Assembly: GCA_025345505.1 (NCBI GenBank)
Contig: JANVCC010000219.1
Span: 972,339-1,036,338 of the forward strand
DNA: 64,000 nt
From: Todiramphus chloris collaris
Taxonomy: Eukaryota > Chordata > Aves > Coraciiformes > Alcedinidae
Reading direction: 5' to 3'
The notes under the pieces are model-generated. The model searched no databases. It was not told the origin of the DNA and saw only the letters and a list, made by a program, of their open reading frames with translations. Within the stretch, counting starts at the first letter, position 1. Every line of letters starts with the position of its first letter. Made by a program: the position numbers and the translations under genes. Below, in pieces: positions 44,561 through 57,375 of the stretch.

Positions 44561-47500
44561 CCTCCTCCTCCCCCTCCCAGGAAGCAGCCAGCGCCGAAAC
44601 CCCTTTTTTCACCCCATTTTTCTGTTCTGGCGCACGGGGAGGGTAGGGGCGGCCCTGCCCGAACCCATCGCGGCCCTGCCCGCAGCACTGCCTCGGGGTG
44701 CCTGGGCCTGGGGTCTCCCTTGAGGAGCGAAAAACCCCTTCTCCCCTTCCTTCTTTTTTCTATTTATCTCATTTTTTGAGTATAAAAGGATAAGGAGGCC
44801 CCTTCCCCACCCCCACTGACACATCCAGACACAGCCTTGCCAGCAGCACCGCTTCAGCACTGCTCACCTCACTCTGTCTTCCAGAAGACAAAAACAAAAA
44901 TCCCCTTTTCTGTCTTTTTTCTTTTTTAATGACAAGATCTAAATTTGTATGAGGCATTGGTTTGGGTTTTTGTTTATTCTCCAAGAGCTGCACTTCAGCA
45001 TTAACTCAGCCCCCGGAAGACCCTCAGGGCTCCTCTCCCCATCATGTTTCTGGTGGTAAAACAGACCCTGGGCAAGAAAGACTCATCCCGGGGCAGCCCG
45101 TGTCCCTAGGACTGGAGATTCTGCCCTGGAATGGAAGTTTTCTCCCTTTGGTGGCCAGCAGAGTGGAGACCCAGGGCCAGAAAACAACCCTCCTTCTCTG
45201 TGTCATCGTAACAGCTTGAAAACAAAAGGTGTTTGTCTTAAAGCTCTTGGAATCAAGCTCATCTCAGTCTTGCTTGCCTTTGAGCATGGGTTGGTAAATT
45301 AGAAGCCTTGGTGAAAGCTCAGGGGTTTACTGGCCGGTAAAGCCCAGGCCTAATGGCCCTAGAATGGCTCTGATGTTGTGTTCTTCCTCATTGTAGCTCA
45401 GCAGTTTACACCTGAAAGAGGAAAAAACCAAGCCAGACGCCAACGGTGAGTTGCAGCCATTCAGCCGGCGTAGGAAGGGTGTAAATGTTTGTGGGTTGGG
45501 TTTTTTTTTTTTACGGTGGGTTTGAAGCACTGCTGCTCAAGTCAATTCTCAGAAATTTAGTCCAGAAATTGGGAACATAAAGCTGAGATGAAACAGCAGT
45601 GCAGACTAAATGTCTGGTTCTGTTAGGCTGGCTTTTTAAGTCGTGTTTTGCTGTATTCAAGGAGCTACCCAGGCAAAATCCATTGGTGTGGTTGGTAAAC
45701 ATCAGCTTGGCCATAGAGAGGAAGCTGTAACTTGGGGTTCCCCTCAGGAAAATGGGCTGCTTTGTAGCTTTTTCTCCCAGTATTCAAAACCTAGAACTCT
45801 GCGGGTGCCCCTAAGCTGCCTTGTTTTCATTTAGGTGCTGTCATCAAGGCCGATGACAACGTGGAGAAGTCAGAAGATGAGGAGAAGGGTGAGTGGCGCC
45901 TCGGGAAAAGCTTTGTGAGGAACATTGGAAAGAAAATAATGTCTGATATATTTAAAGTAAGTCTGCCTTATGTGCCAGGGTGGCTGATCCTGTATCCTGC
46001 CCCAAGGATTTTATTGTAAGTCATGTCTTAACCCTTTTAAAGCCATTGGCTCCTGTAATAACTTGGGAGAGCCTTGGATTAGAGTGGAATAAGGGGGTAG
46101 CAGAGTACTCCTGGCTACAGGAGTGGTTGGATAACCTGGAGCTGGAATTGCTGTAGGAACCACCACGTTGTGTTTATGAAATGGCTGTTACGAGGTGGGC
46201 ACCAGCTCGATGGCCTTTAGAAGGTGGTTTTAGGAAAGAGATTTATTAGCAAGAACCCCACAGCTCAGTGGTTTAACCTTCCAGTTTGGCCTTGCTTAGC
46301 CTCAGCCCTTGCTGCGTTTCAGCCCCCGAACCTTTCCAAAGTACTGTTTTAGTCCTCAAACTGGCCGTGAGGAAAAGCCCTGAAAGGGCAGATAATAGTA
46401 CAGCTTCTCACCCGTTGGGTCCCCAGCTATACTCATAGAATCACAGAGTGGTGGGGGCTGGAAGGGTCCTCTGGAGATCATGGAGTCCAACCCCCCTGCC
46501 AGAGCAGGGTCACCCAGGGCAGCCCACACAGGAACAGATCCAGGGGGGCTGGAAAGGCTCCAGAGAAGGAGACTCCACAGCTTCTCTGGGCAGCCTGGGC
46601 CGGGCTCTGGCACCCTCGCAGTGAAGAAGTTTTTCCTCAAGTTGAGGTGGAACTCCCTGTGTTCCAGTTTGTGACCATTGACCCTCGTCCTATCCCAGGG
46701 CACCACTGAAAAGAGCCTGGCCCCTTCTGCCTGACCCCACCCTGCAGATCTTTGTAACCATTCCTAAGATCCTCCCTCAGTCTTCTCCAGGCTGAACAGC
46801 CCCAGGACTCTCAGCCTTTCCTCACAAGAGATGCTCCAGTCCCTAAGAGCTGAAACAAGCTCTGTACTTGTTAAGATCCCCCTGAAAACAGTGCTCGCTT
46901 TGGTTTGTCTTCCTGGATATTCAGTGAATCTCTGGGATACCTTGATAGACAGGTTCAGGAAGTTTGGGCTCTTCTATGGCTCTGGAGTAGAGAATTTCAG
47001 TATTTGGATACATCCTTTCCTTTTTATGCAGACCAGTAAGGCAGCATCTCAGTGGGAGCCACACCTGCCACGGGCTGTGGTGTATTTATCTTTTCCTCCT
47101 CCTTTTTTGACAGAGGACAGAGCTGCCCAGTCCTTGCTGAACAAGCTCATCCGCAGTAACCTGGTAGACACCACAAATCAAGTGGAGGTGCTGCAGCGGG
47201 ATCCCACGTCACCTCTCTACTCCGTGAAGTCTTTCGAGGAGCTGCGACTGTAAGTGCCCGAAAGGACGAGCCAGAGACTTCTCTGCCTTGAGCTTTTAAA
47301 ACCTGAGAACAGAAATATCCAACGAGCTCCCTCGTGACTGGGTTTTCCAGCCCACTCAGTGGTAGGAAGCCTCGTTCTTGAACTCGGGGAGAGCGGTGTT
47401 GACTCACTTCTGGTGAGACTCCAAGAGCAGATGAGAGTTTGGAGCCGACCAGATAGTTGGAGCCTTCCCTCGTGTCCCAGTAGATTCCCGGGCTGCGTAG

Positions 47501-50500
47501 GAGATCGTGCTTAGAGGCACATGGGTTTCTGTTTCAGGTTGCTGCAGATTTGTCACTGATAAATTAGCATCTCGTTTATTGTTTTATTTAAATGCAAGGA
47601 GAATTGTTTTGTCTTGTGATGGCTTCCAGACAAAACACACTCGTTTTGCTTTCCTGGTCTGCGCAGAGCTAGCGCTGCTCACCGGAATCAGCTTTAGCAA
47701 CGCTGCTCTGAATTGAACAGGCATCCTCTGTGCAAGTCCCACAGCAGCAGGGAATAGCCCAGAGGGAAAAGCTCATCTGTTCTCTGCCAGTGATACTGGA
47801 TTCACCTTCTGGAGACACTGGTAGCGTTGGTATTTCTGACCTCTCCTACTGAATACCTTCACCTTTGGAGTTTTCACACAGAATCACAGAACCTTTGGGG
47901 TTGGAGTGACCTCAAAAGATCATCTATCTCATCCAACCCCCCTGCCAGATCAGGATCCCCTAGATTAGGTGACAGAGGGACGTGTCCAGGTGGGTTTGGA
48001 ATCTCTCCAGAGAAGCTGGATTGAAGGCATGTAGATATTTTTTAAATGTGCTAAAGAAGCTGCCCTCGTGGGATTGCTGTTGGTTATGTCGATGGTCTTG
48101 GGTTTGTTGCTCTTTCTGCAAGCTCCACAGAGAAATCAGAGCTGATGAGGCTGAGACAACCCTCAGGATGTTGTTTCACTTGCTTAATGTTAGTGGTTGA
48201 ACGTCTAGAAAAAAAAAAAAAGGCGAGGTCCTGTTAGGTGTACCCCCCTTTTGAAAGCCAAATGATCCAAGGGAGTTAATGATGGGGGCAGACTAATTGA
48301 GTCTTCGTTCTGTTGTGACTTGGTGCGTCCTTGGCAACCGGTGCAGAGCTGGGCTCTGCACATCCTCGCTGCCCAGCGGCACAAGGTTACGTTTTCAAAG
48401 AGCTTTTGTTCCAGCCGTTGTCTGAAAGCAATACACGGGTTTGAAAAGAGTGTTGTGCTGAACAGGAAGTTCTTGACGGCAGGGAATGGTGGGCAGGGAA
48501 CCTCTGACCTGTGCTGAAAGGAACACCCGTACTTGGGAGCACTGGTACCAGCGTTCCAGTAACCCCTGGGGGTCATGGGTGAAGAGCTCGCCACCACCAT
48601 AACTGCAGTTTTAGGTTGTTCTTCTCGGATCATCTTGTCCCCACAAGTGTCTGTGGAGATCAGAAAGCTCCTTCAGAAAAAGAGGAGCATTTGAGGAGAT
48701 GCTTCGGTTTGAGCACTGGGTTATCACCGGGTCTCATCACAGGGAGCTAACCTCACCAGTCACGTACTGGTTTTCTGTGCCAAGCCAGGGTGGCTCTGGT
48801 GTTACAGTGCCACTTTTTATCCCAGAATCCATCACTGCTTGCTGAAGTCCTTGCAGTGATTTTAAGTCATGACGCTGTGTTCTGTTCCTCGTGTGCTGGG
48901 GTCGCTTTGTCTCGTAGCTGCATCTTCAAGGAGTGATAATTTTGGCGCTGAGATTAGACGTGGCTGAGGGGATGGGATTGGCCTGAAGACCAGGATTAGT
49001 GCTCTGCTCTGGGATTCCCAGGAAAGCTGCTTTAGGACCAGAAGGCCCATGCCAGCCTTAGAGTTGTGACACATGGTGAAAGGTGAATTTACTACATCCA
49101 GGGGTTTTTTTCATATCTTTCTTTCCAGACTTTCCCCTGTCCCTTGTTGCAGCTTCCAGCTGATCACAGTCACTTCACCGGTGCAGTTGTAGTGGGCACA
49201 CAGAGAGGGGCAGCTCGAGGTGTGGTTGCAAGGGGTTTTCCTCTCTTTTTTGTACACAAATGAAAACTAAATGTCCTTCGGTAAGTCACGGTGTAAAACC
49301 CCTCTTGTTTTCAGGAAGCCACAGCTCCTGCAGGGAGTCTATGCCATGGGCTTCAACAGACCATCGAAGATCCAAGAGAACGCCCTGCCCATGATGCTCG
49401 CTGAACCGTACGTACACAACTTCCTGCTTCCTCCCAGTGTTGGGAGCACTTGAAGGCTTCTGTGAGCTCTGGAGGGGAGGATGGTGATGGGGGAGCTGGC
49501 CGGGCTGTGGTGAGCGGGTTCCCGTGTTTCTCTTGTCACGAACTGTGTGACAGCAGCCCTGGATTTCTCCTTTTCCCAGGGCTGGTACTGAAGGTGCAGT
49601 GCCGTGGTGTCCAGCCGAGGTCAGTCCCACTTTCCTAGTCCACGTAGGGGAGAAATCACAAGGCTGCTCCAGAAACCCAGGGAGGGTGGGAGCAGTGGAG
49701 GTGCCGCTCGGGTCGGCTTTCCTCTCTGCACCCCTGAGCTGCAGTGAATGAAGACACTAGGGGGAGATGTGTGAAATGGAAAAGTACTGACAGATAAACC
49801 TGTAATCGAGAGGTGCCAACAGAGAGAGCTGGTAAAGGCCAGAAACTGCCTTCTGCTCCACGGAGCGTAACTGCTTAATCGAGGGCCCAGTCCAGAGCAG
49901 TGGTGGCTCTAAGAGGTGTTGAAATGCCACTGGCCACGTTTTCTTTGTTGTTTGACCCCGTGAGAACGTTGTCAGGGTGGTTCGTCTGGTTGAGCTCATG
50001 TCTGCTGGGTGTTCTGCAGCCCCCAGAACCTGATTGCACAGTCTCAGTCCGGTACTGGCAAGACAGCTGCCTTTGTCCTGGCCATGCTCAGTCGCGTTGA
50101 ACCTGGGAACAAGTACCCACAGGTAAGGTTTCTGGGAAGAGACCGTTTCGGGGGGTTTCCTGGTGGTGCGGTGAAGAGGGTGGGCTTCCTCTGAGACCTT
50201 TGATCGTCAGTTCATAGCTTGATGAAGCCATCTCTGTGATGCTGTTTCTGTAAAGCACTGAGCAGGGGCTGGGAATTTAGGGACCTATTTTGACTCAGAA
50301 GATGTGGATTTTATAGAAGCATGGAATCGTTTAGGTTGGAAAAGACCTTTAAGGTCATCAACTTGTCCCTGTCAGTCCCTCCCTTGGCAGCACTCGGGGA
50401 GCCGTCGGTCTGTGAGGAGTTGCACTGGAGGGGATAACATTCTGGGAGAAATGAAATCAGAGGAATGTTGCAGGGTGAAGGGGGTTAAGTCAGTGGATTT

Positions 50501-53500
50501 TGGGGTGGAAGAGAAGATATTTGTGACCATAGAGCAGAAATGCCAAGAAAGGGGGACTTTTTAAACTCAGTTTCCTTATGAGAGAGTTGAGCAGTCTTAC
50601 CAAGGCTAGTGTTTTTGCCTTAAAAAATGCCAGTTTTCTCTCCTAGTCTTAACTGTAGGTGCTGGGTTCCTTGTCACTATTGTCCCCAGCTGAGTATCTG
50701 CACTCCCAAGCCCAAAGAGCAGAACTGAGCACACAAAGATGGCAAGGAGGTGACCATGTCACATTGACACGTTCCTCCAGTCTGAGGATGCAGAAGTGAT
50801 GGGCTTTCAGCTGCTCCCATTTAGCAAAACTTCAGTGCTAAGGATTTTAAAAAGCAAGTGTGACAGCGTTGCCCACGCCACATTGTCCTCCTGTCCCTCC
50901 AGTGTTTGTGCCTTTCCCCAACGTACGAGCTGGCGCTTCAAACGGGCAAAGTGATCGAGCAGATGGGGAAGTTTTACCCGGAGCTGAAACTTGCCTACGC
51001 TGTCCGAGGCAATAAACGTGAGTGAGCTGCCGACCGACCGCGAGGCGGCGATCGGGGAGACGCAGCAAATGAGCCGCAGAGCAGGCAGGGGTGCAGCGGG
51101 CTGGTTCAGAGCGGGGCCGAGCGTTCCGCCAGCGCAGCCGTCTCGCCACAGCCTTCCTTTCTGTCTCGGCAGTGGAGAGGGGTCAGAAGATCTCCGAGCA
51201 GATCGTGATCGGCACGCCCGGTACCGTGCTGGACTGGTGTTCCAAACTGAAGTTCATAGATCCCAAGAAGATCAAAGTGTTCGTCTTGGATGAGGCTGAC
51301 GTGATGATCGCAACCCAGGGCCATCAGGACCAGAGCATCCGCATTCAGAGGTAAGGACTCCAGCGTGGTTTTTGCTTTGGTTTGTAGCTGTTTTGTCACA
51401 GCGGGGCTGGATTCTCGACTGGGTTCTTCACCAATAAAGCAAGAAGATTAAAAGGATATATTTAGCTCTAATCCAGGTGGTGAATAGAGGCAGGGTGTCA
51501 AGGGATGACAAGCGGTTTCATTTTCACACGGAGCAAGAAGCCTGTCCCTGGGTTAATTAATCTGGAAGAACACAGGGCTGGGTGCCACTGGTGTGTGAGG
51601 GTGTTTTCAGATCAGTGCTGGTCTCGCCAGCCACTGAAAGAACTGGTTCTTGGGTTCATGTTCTGCTTTGCCCATAGCGTCAATCCCATCGGGGTGTCAG
51701 AGAATCCTGCCTGATACGCTCTCTCTTGCAGAATGCTCCCCAGGGACTGCCAAATGCTTCTGTTCTCAGCCACTTTTGAGGATTCTGTGTGGAAGTTTGC
51801 TCAGAAAGTTGTTCCTGACCCCAACATCATCAAGCTGAAGCGCGAGGAGGAGACGCTGGACACTATTAAGCAGTATTATGTCCTGTGCAATAACCGAGAT
51901 GAGAAGTTCCAGGCTCTCTGTAACATCTACGGTGCTATCACCATTGCCCAGGCCATGATCTTCTGCCACGTGAGTCCTTTTGGGGGACATCTGTCCCAAG
52001 GACCCCATTACTGTGCTAAAAACCTGCTTTTTCAGAAAGAAACTGAGAACACAAATTGCTGTTTTCCAAAGAAAACAGGAAAAAAAAAAAAAAAAAAAAG
52101 AGAAAAAAAGCCAAAGCTTTTCTGGCTCCTTCTTGTGAGGGAAATCTCGAGAGCCCCTCTACTCCCCCCCTCTACTCTGCTTCTTCTGCCCCTCTAATCT
52201 GCCCTAGTGAGACCACATCTGGAGTACTGGGTCCAGTTCTGGGCTTCCCAGTTCAAGAGGGACAGGGAAATACTGGAGAGAGTCCAACGGAGGCTGTGAG
52301 GATGCTGAAGGGGCTGGAACATCTCTGATGAGGAAAGGCTGAGAGCCCTGGGGCTGTTCAGCCTGGAGAAGAGAAGCCTGAGAGGGGAGCTGATGAATGG
52401 TTACAGAGATCTGCAGGGTGGGGGTCAAGCAGAAGGGGCCAGGCTCTTGTCAGTGGTGCTCTGGGGTAGGATGAGAGGTGATGGTCACAAACTGGAACAC
52501 AGGGAGTTCCACCTCAACAGGAGGAGAAACTTCTTCACCATGAGAGTGCCAGAGCCTGGCCCAGGCTGCCCAGAGAGGCTGTGGAGTCTCCTTCTCTGGA
52601 GCCTTTCCAGCCCCCCCTGGATCTGTTCCTGTGTGGGCTGCCCTGGGTGACCCTGCTCTGGCAGGGGGGTTGGACTCTGTGATCTCCAGAGGTCCCTTCC
52701 AACCCCCACCAGTCTATGGGAGCACGAGTGGGTTTGTTTCTCTGGGTTTTTCCATCCCAGTCATTTGTATTCTTGAAGATCTTTGAAGCAAAGATCAGAG
52801 TCACGCAGTTTTCCAAAACACAGTATTACTGAGAACTTCTGGAGCAAAACCCAAACCCTTGAGGTTGGAAAATGGATAAAAATAAGGCAGAATGAGGGAT
52901 GGGAAAGGCTGATACATAGCTTTTCCTGGGACTCCATTTCCCCCAGGTAACTGGGGATGTACCTCTGGGGTCTCTTGTGAATCATACCAAAACTTCTTTT
53001 GCTGTTTTGGTTTGTTTTTCTGGAAACCACCACAATAGCTCTTAGGAAAAAAACCAGCAGCAGAACAGCTGCTGAAAGCTGGCTCAGGCTAAAACCTCTG
53101 TGTGGAGTTTGCCAGAGCAGTCTGCTTTTAGGCTGTCTCGAGATGTAGTAATATCGGATGTTATCGGAGCTCAGAAAACCAAAGTAATTGGAAACTCTGT
53201 AATTCCCAACTGCCCAGAGCCTCTGTTGGATTTCCCAGCTCCCTTCAGCTCAAACCCTGACATTTTCAAGCTGAGTAGTTTTGTTTACTCGGTGCTGCTT
53301 GTGAGCTTTTCTCTCTGTCTCCGGGAGAGAAAGCTGAGGAGCAGAGTGCGAAGAAAACACGGGCTGTGAGGACGGGTTCCTGCTTGCCTGTTTCCCGCAC
53401 GAGAGCTGGGAGCACAGTTTGTAGTGGAGGTGGGCAGAGCACTTAGGAGCTTTTGCCTTTTGAGATCTAAGAACCAAGCAGCTGTGGAGCTCCCAGTTGA

Positions 53501-55568
53501 CCCCGGAGAGGTTTGTTGCTGTTTTCTGAAAGCTTCCTCCCTGTGTTTCAGACTCGGAAGACGGCGGGCTGGCTGGCGGCGGAGCTCTCCAAGGAAGGCC
53601 ATCAGGTGGCATTGCTCAGCGGGGAAATGATGGTGGAGCAGAGAGCTGCAGTCATCGAGCGTTTCCGAGAGGGCAAGGAAAAGGTGCTGGTGACCACAAA
53701 CGTCTGTGCCAGAGGTAGGGGACAGCAGAGCGGGGCCGGGGAGGGACAGAACCAGCCCAGCACGAGAACCACGAGCCCAGAACCAGCCCAGCCCACACTG
53801 CTGGTGGCTTGGGGAAAGAATTCCCCTCCTCCAGCGTCCTGGGCTGGACAAATCCATGTTCTTAAAGTAATTCTGGACTTGTGAGCTGCTGCACAGAATG
53901 CTTCCTGGGGGCAAGCACAGGGTTCCTCCTAGGCTTCCTGCAGCTTGTGGTCAGAAAGTCCATCCTGGGATGATTTTTATGCCCCTGGCGCTGAGCCTGG
54001 CTCGTACTGCTGACCCTCAGCGTTTCAAATAAACACGCGCCGAAATACGGGAATCTGGAGAGTGCTGAACTCCGAGAGGGATTTGTGTTGCAATTTGACA
54101 TCCTAGAACAGTTAATTCAACATAGTACGTGGAAAAAAAACAGCTTTGGAGAGGAAGAGAGAGTTTGCAAAATATCTGAGCGCGGGTTAAAGCGTCTCCA
54201 ACCATTTTTCCGTTGCCTCTGGTGTAACACACAGACAGCTTTTATTTCAAAGTGCCTCCTAAGAATATCATGGAAAAGATCCATTTTGGAGTTTGGCTTT
54301 TAACCCTTGGCTTGCTGTGGAGGCAGCTACGTGGCAGCTTTCTGAAGGCTGATGGGTAACCTGGATGCGGTGACCAGACTGCGCCTGGGGCAGGCCGGGG
54401 GCAGCCGCTCCTGCCGGGAGGTGGTTTTGGCGTAGTCGTGTGATCTGATGCTTGCTTTTTCCTCAGGGATCGATGTGGAGCAGGTCTCTGTTGTTATCAA
54501 TTTTGACCTGCCCGTGGATAAAGATGGGAATCCGGACAATGAAACCTATCTGCACCGGATCGGACGCACGGGTCGCTTCGGGAAGCGAGGACTGGCTATC
54601 AACATGGTGGACAGCAAGCACAGCATGAATATCCTCAACAGAATCCAGGAGCATTTCAGTACGTACCCTCAGGCTTTCCTCTTGCTGGAAAATTAGGTGT
54701 TATTTCTGCAGTGTTGCCTAGTTGTGCACTGAGCAGATAGATCTTGAGCCTTCAGCTACCCACAGCTGAGCTGCTGTTAGCGTGGTGTCACTTGGGATCG
54801 TAACCTGCTGCGTCTGAGCAGAAATGAGGTGAGTTCTTTGTTTGCTGGGTACCTGGAGAGTCCTGAAAAGGGATATTCCAGAGATGGGTAACGTTTGAAT
54901 ACCCCGATGGACCTTTGATAAAAGAAAAAGGTTTAATCTTGTGTTTTTAAAACCTGACTGAATATTTCATGGAGTGTAGAATAATGTAATTATTTAGGCT
55001 GGAAAAGAGCTTTCAGTTCATCAAGTCCAGCTGCCCCCCCAGCACTGCCAGGGCACCACTGACCCCTGGACCTCAGCACCACAGCTCCACGGCTCTGAAA
55101 CCCCTCCAGGGATCACGGGGACTCCACCCCTGCCCTGGGCAGCCTGGGACAGCCCTGGACAACCCTCAAGGGCAAGAAATTGTTCCTCAGCTCCAACCTA
55201 AACCTCCCCTGGGGCAACTTGAGGCCGGTTCCTCTTGTCCTGTCTCTTGTTCCTTGGGAGCAGAGCCCGACCCCCCTGGCTCCAGCCTCCTGTCAGGAGC
55301 TGTCAGAGCCAGAAGGTCTCCCCTCAGCCTCCTTTGCTCCAGGCTGAACCAGCCCAGGGCCCTCAGCCGCTCCTCACCACCCTTGTGCTCCAGCCCCTTC
55401 CCCAGCTCCGTTGCCCTTAAACCTGAGCTCCAGATCAGCTGAAGAGAGCAGCTCTCCCCCCTCTGCTACATGTTACAGAATCTGCCTTATTTCTCCTTTT
55501 TCCCAGACAAAAAGATAAACAAATTGGATACTGATGACCTGGATGAAATTGAGAAGATCACTAACTGA
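44377..55568 (+). CDS. DDX19B: DDX19 (DDX19A/B type) ATP-dependent RNA helicase, 12 exons
   Basis: Exons: 44377-44433, 45397-45445, 45835-45888, 47114-47249, 49315-49407, 50020-50122, 50903-51017, 51173-51350, 51732-51969, 53552-53714, 54467-54658, 55507-55568. The total is 1440 nt, giving 479 aa, the length of the main human DDX19B isoform. All introns are GT-AG and every phase agrees. The protein begins [19 protein letters not shown] and ends [13 protein letters not shown]. It has the autoinhibitory helix region ([15 protein letters not shown], from about residue 53), the Q motif ([14 protein letters not shown]), motif I SQSGTGKT (~137-145), [12 protein letters not shown] at 242-245, SAT, ARGIDVEQ and [13 protein letters not shown]. 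In vertebrates this helicase acts at the cytoplasmic face of the nuclear pore, with GLE1/IP6 and NUP214, to release export factors from mRNA. Sequence alone does not separate the A and B paralogues; a single avian gene is likely. Several CR1 fragments sit in its introns. Confidence 0.96.
46435..46838 (-). mobile_element. CR1 LINE 3' fragment in DDX19 intron 3
   Basis: Starts CATAGAATCACAGAGTGG, then GGTCCTCTGGAGATCATGG; ends near CTTTCCTCACAAGAGATGCT. Confidence 0.92.
47879..48025 (-). mobile_element. Short CR1 LINE 3' fragment in DDX19 intron 4
   Basis: CAGAATCACAGAACCTTTGG, then TCATCCAACCCCCCTGCC, and on to GAATCTCTCCAGAGAAGC. Confidence 0.8.
50317..50402 (-). mobile_element. Very short CR1 3' tail in DDX19 intron 6
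   Basis: TAGAAGCATGGAATCGTTTA, then GGTTGGAAAAGACCTTTAAG, the CR1 3' end only. Confidence 0.75.
52185..52720 (+). mobile_element. CR1 LINE fragment in DDX19 intron 9
   Basis: Contains AGACCACATCTGGAGTACTG, GAGTTCCACCTCAACAGG, and the tail GGTCCCTTCCAACCCCCACC. In the same orientation as the gene. Confidence 0.92.
54977..55420 (-). mobile_element. CR1 LINE fragment in DDX19 intron 11
   Basis: TAGAATAATGTAATTATTTA, then CTGGAAAAGAGCTTTCAG; the body is shared with 31385 and 62467. Ends about 85 bp before the last exon. Confidence 0.9.
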
Positions 55569-57375
55569 AGCCCAGCTGCTGGCCCTGGTGTGTACCCTGC
55601 TGTGGAAGCTCTCCCACTCCAATTGGATCAGCGTTCAGATTGGCCGCTCAGCCAGTCCCACGAAGGACTGAGTACACAAAAATTACCTCATTTTCAAAAT
55701 TGCAGTTGGACTTCAAATTGTGCAACTATGGGGAGGAAGAGGAAATGTTTACAGAAGCTTTTAACATTTCTTAGTTTAGCCTTAAAACGGGAAAAATCTT
55801 TTGGATTCTAAGAAATAACACTTGCCAAAACCTGGGCAATACCTAATTATGTAAAATTGTAACAACCAACGAAAAAAAAGCTTTATTGCCTTTAATTGGA
55901 GTGAGGTTCAGCATTAACCTGATCAGTTAAAATTCACCAGTCAAATCTATAATGGACATTGGGGAAAAAACCACCCAAACAAGGGTGCTGGTTCTTGGCT
56001 CAATACTCAACTTGTACACAATAGGTTGTCATTCTCTTGGGCGCTCCCCTGGGCTCCTCAAGCCTCTTTTTGGGCTTTCCTGATGGGTTTGTCCTGCTTT
56101 TCCTCACGTAGGTTGGCCCAAGGAGGTCTCCAGTAGCTCCTACTCGCAAACACAGGTTCCGTGTTGCTTTAGTTTCATTTTTTTTTCTTGCTGGGCAGTG
56201 TTTTCTTTTTGATTTCTCCTGGGTTTGTCAGGATGGCCGCGATCCCCGCGGCAGTGCTGGGGCTGAAGCGCGTACTCCAGAGCTTCGTTTGAAACGTTTG
56301 ACCTCGCCAAGCTGAGGGGGGGTGGGGAGGGAAGGGCAGCGTGAAGGGAACTGTACTAAACTATTGTCTGAATAAATTCACCTCCATAAAATGCTGACGG
56401 GTGCTGGGGGTAAGGGGGTGGAGTCAGTCACCTTTAGGCAGGTGCTGGTGCCAGTTCTGAGCTGCTGCTGGGAAGCTCCACGTGAATTATGTCCAGAAGT
56501 GCTGAGCTTCCCCCATCAGCGACAGCAACACCAATCTGTTTCGTTTGGGATTTTTGGGTTTTTAAATCATGATGGCTTGTACTGACCAAAAAAAAAAAAT
56601 GACCTGTAGGACAACCAAATTTACCTGTTACAGTTTGTGTTTTGAGGGGAAGTGCCCCCCTTCCAGTGCCCACAGTCCCTTGCCAGAGAAGGAGGAGAAT
56701 GAATGATCCACACCTTCTGTCCCTGGCTGGGACCTCCCTGGTGAGCAAAGCCTGCGGGTTGTTTCCCCAGCCTGCTTTCCAGGAGGCTCCTCGACTCAGA
56801 CTTTAGGGTGCACAGCTCTTTTTTTTTGGGGGGGGGGAAAAGGGGACGTGCGTGAGCAGCCATCGGCCGGCTGCTCGCTGCAGGAATCGCTTCCAAACGG
56901 AATGTATAAATTGTAAATGTCACTAGGGATTTTCTTTGCAATTCTGGCCATCACCTTCTGTTCAAAGACAGGAACGTGGATCCTTTTACCAAGTAAAAAA
57001 AAAAAGACAAAAAAAAGGCTCATTTAAAATGTACCTAAAATTTTAGGAAAATTGTGCACCCTTTTATCAATTTGTATAAAGGCTTTAGTGAAAAAGAACA
57101 AAAAAAAAACCAAAAAAAAAAGCTAAAATTGAAAACTTTTTGTATTCTGGGGTGTATCTATTTTTATTCTGTTGGAAACCTATTTAAAGTGGCAGGTGAG
57201 TGAGTGCTTGCGTGTCGAGTGGAAGACGTGTTTCAATCACCTACTTTCATAGTACAGCTGAATGACCTCGTGACAGCGGAGTATGGGGTTGAGGTGGCAG
57301 GGAAAGCTGCTGCTGGTCCTGTGTGCTGTTTCTAATGGACTTTTAATTGGAATAAAGAACACATATGGAATGAGG
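55569..57375 (+). other. DDX19 3' untranslated region with two poly(A) signals
   Basis: The sequence after the TGA is AT-richer than its surroundings and has no splice-supported open frame. Two AATAAA hexamers are present, at 56371-56376 and 57351-57356, with T/G-rich sequence after each. They suggest 3' UTRs of about 0.8 and 1.8 kb. The section 56900-57180 is especially A/T-rich. Transcript ends are inferred. Confidence 0.6.
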
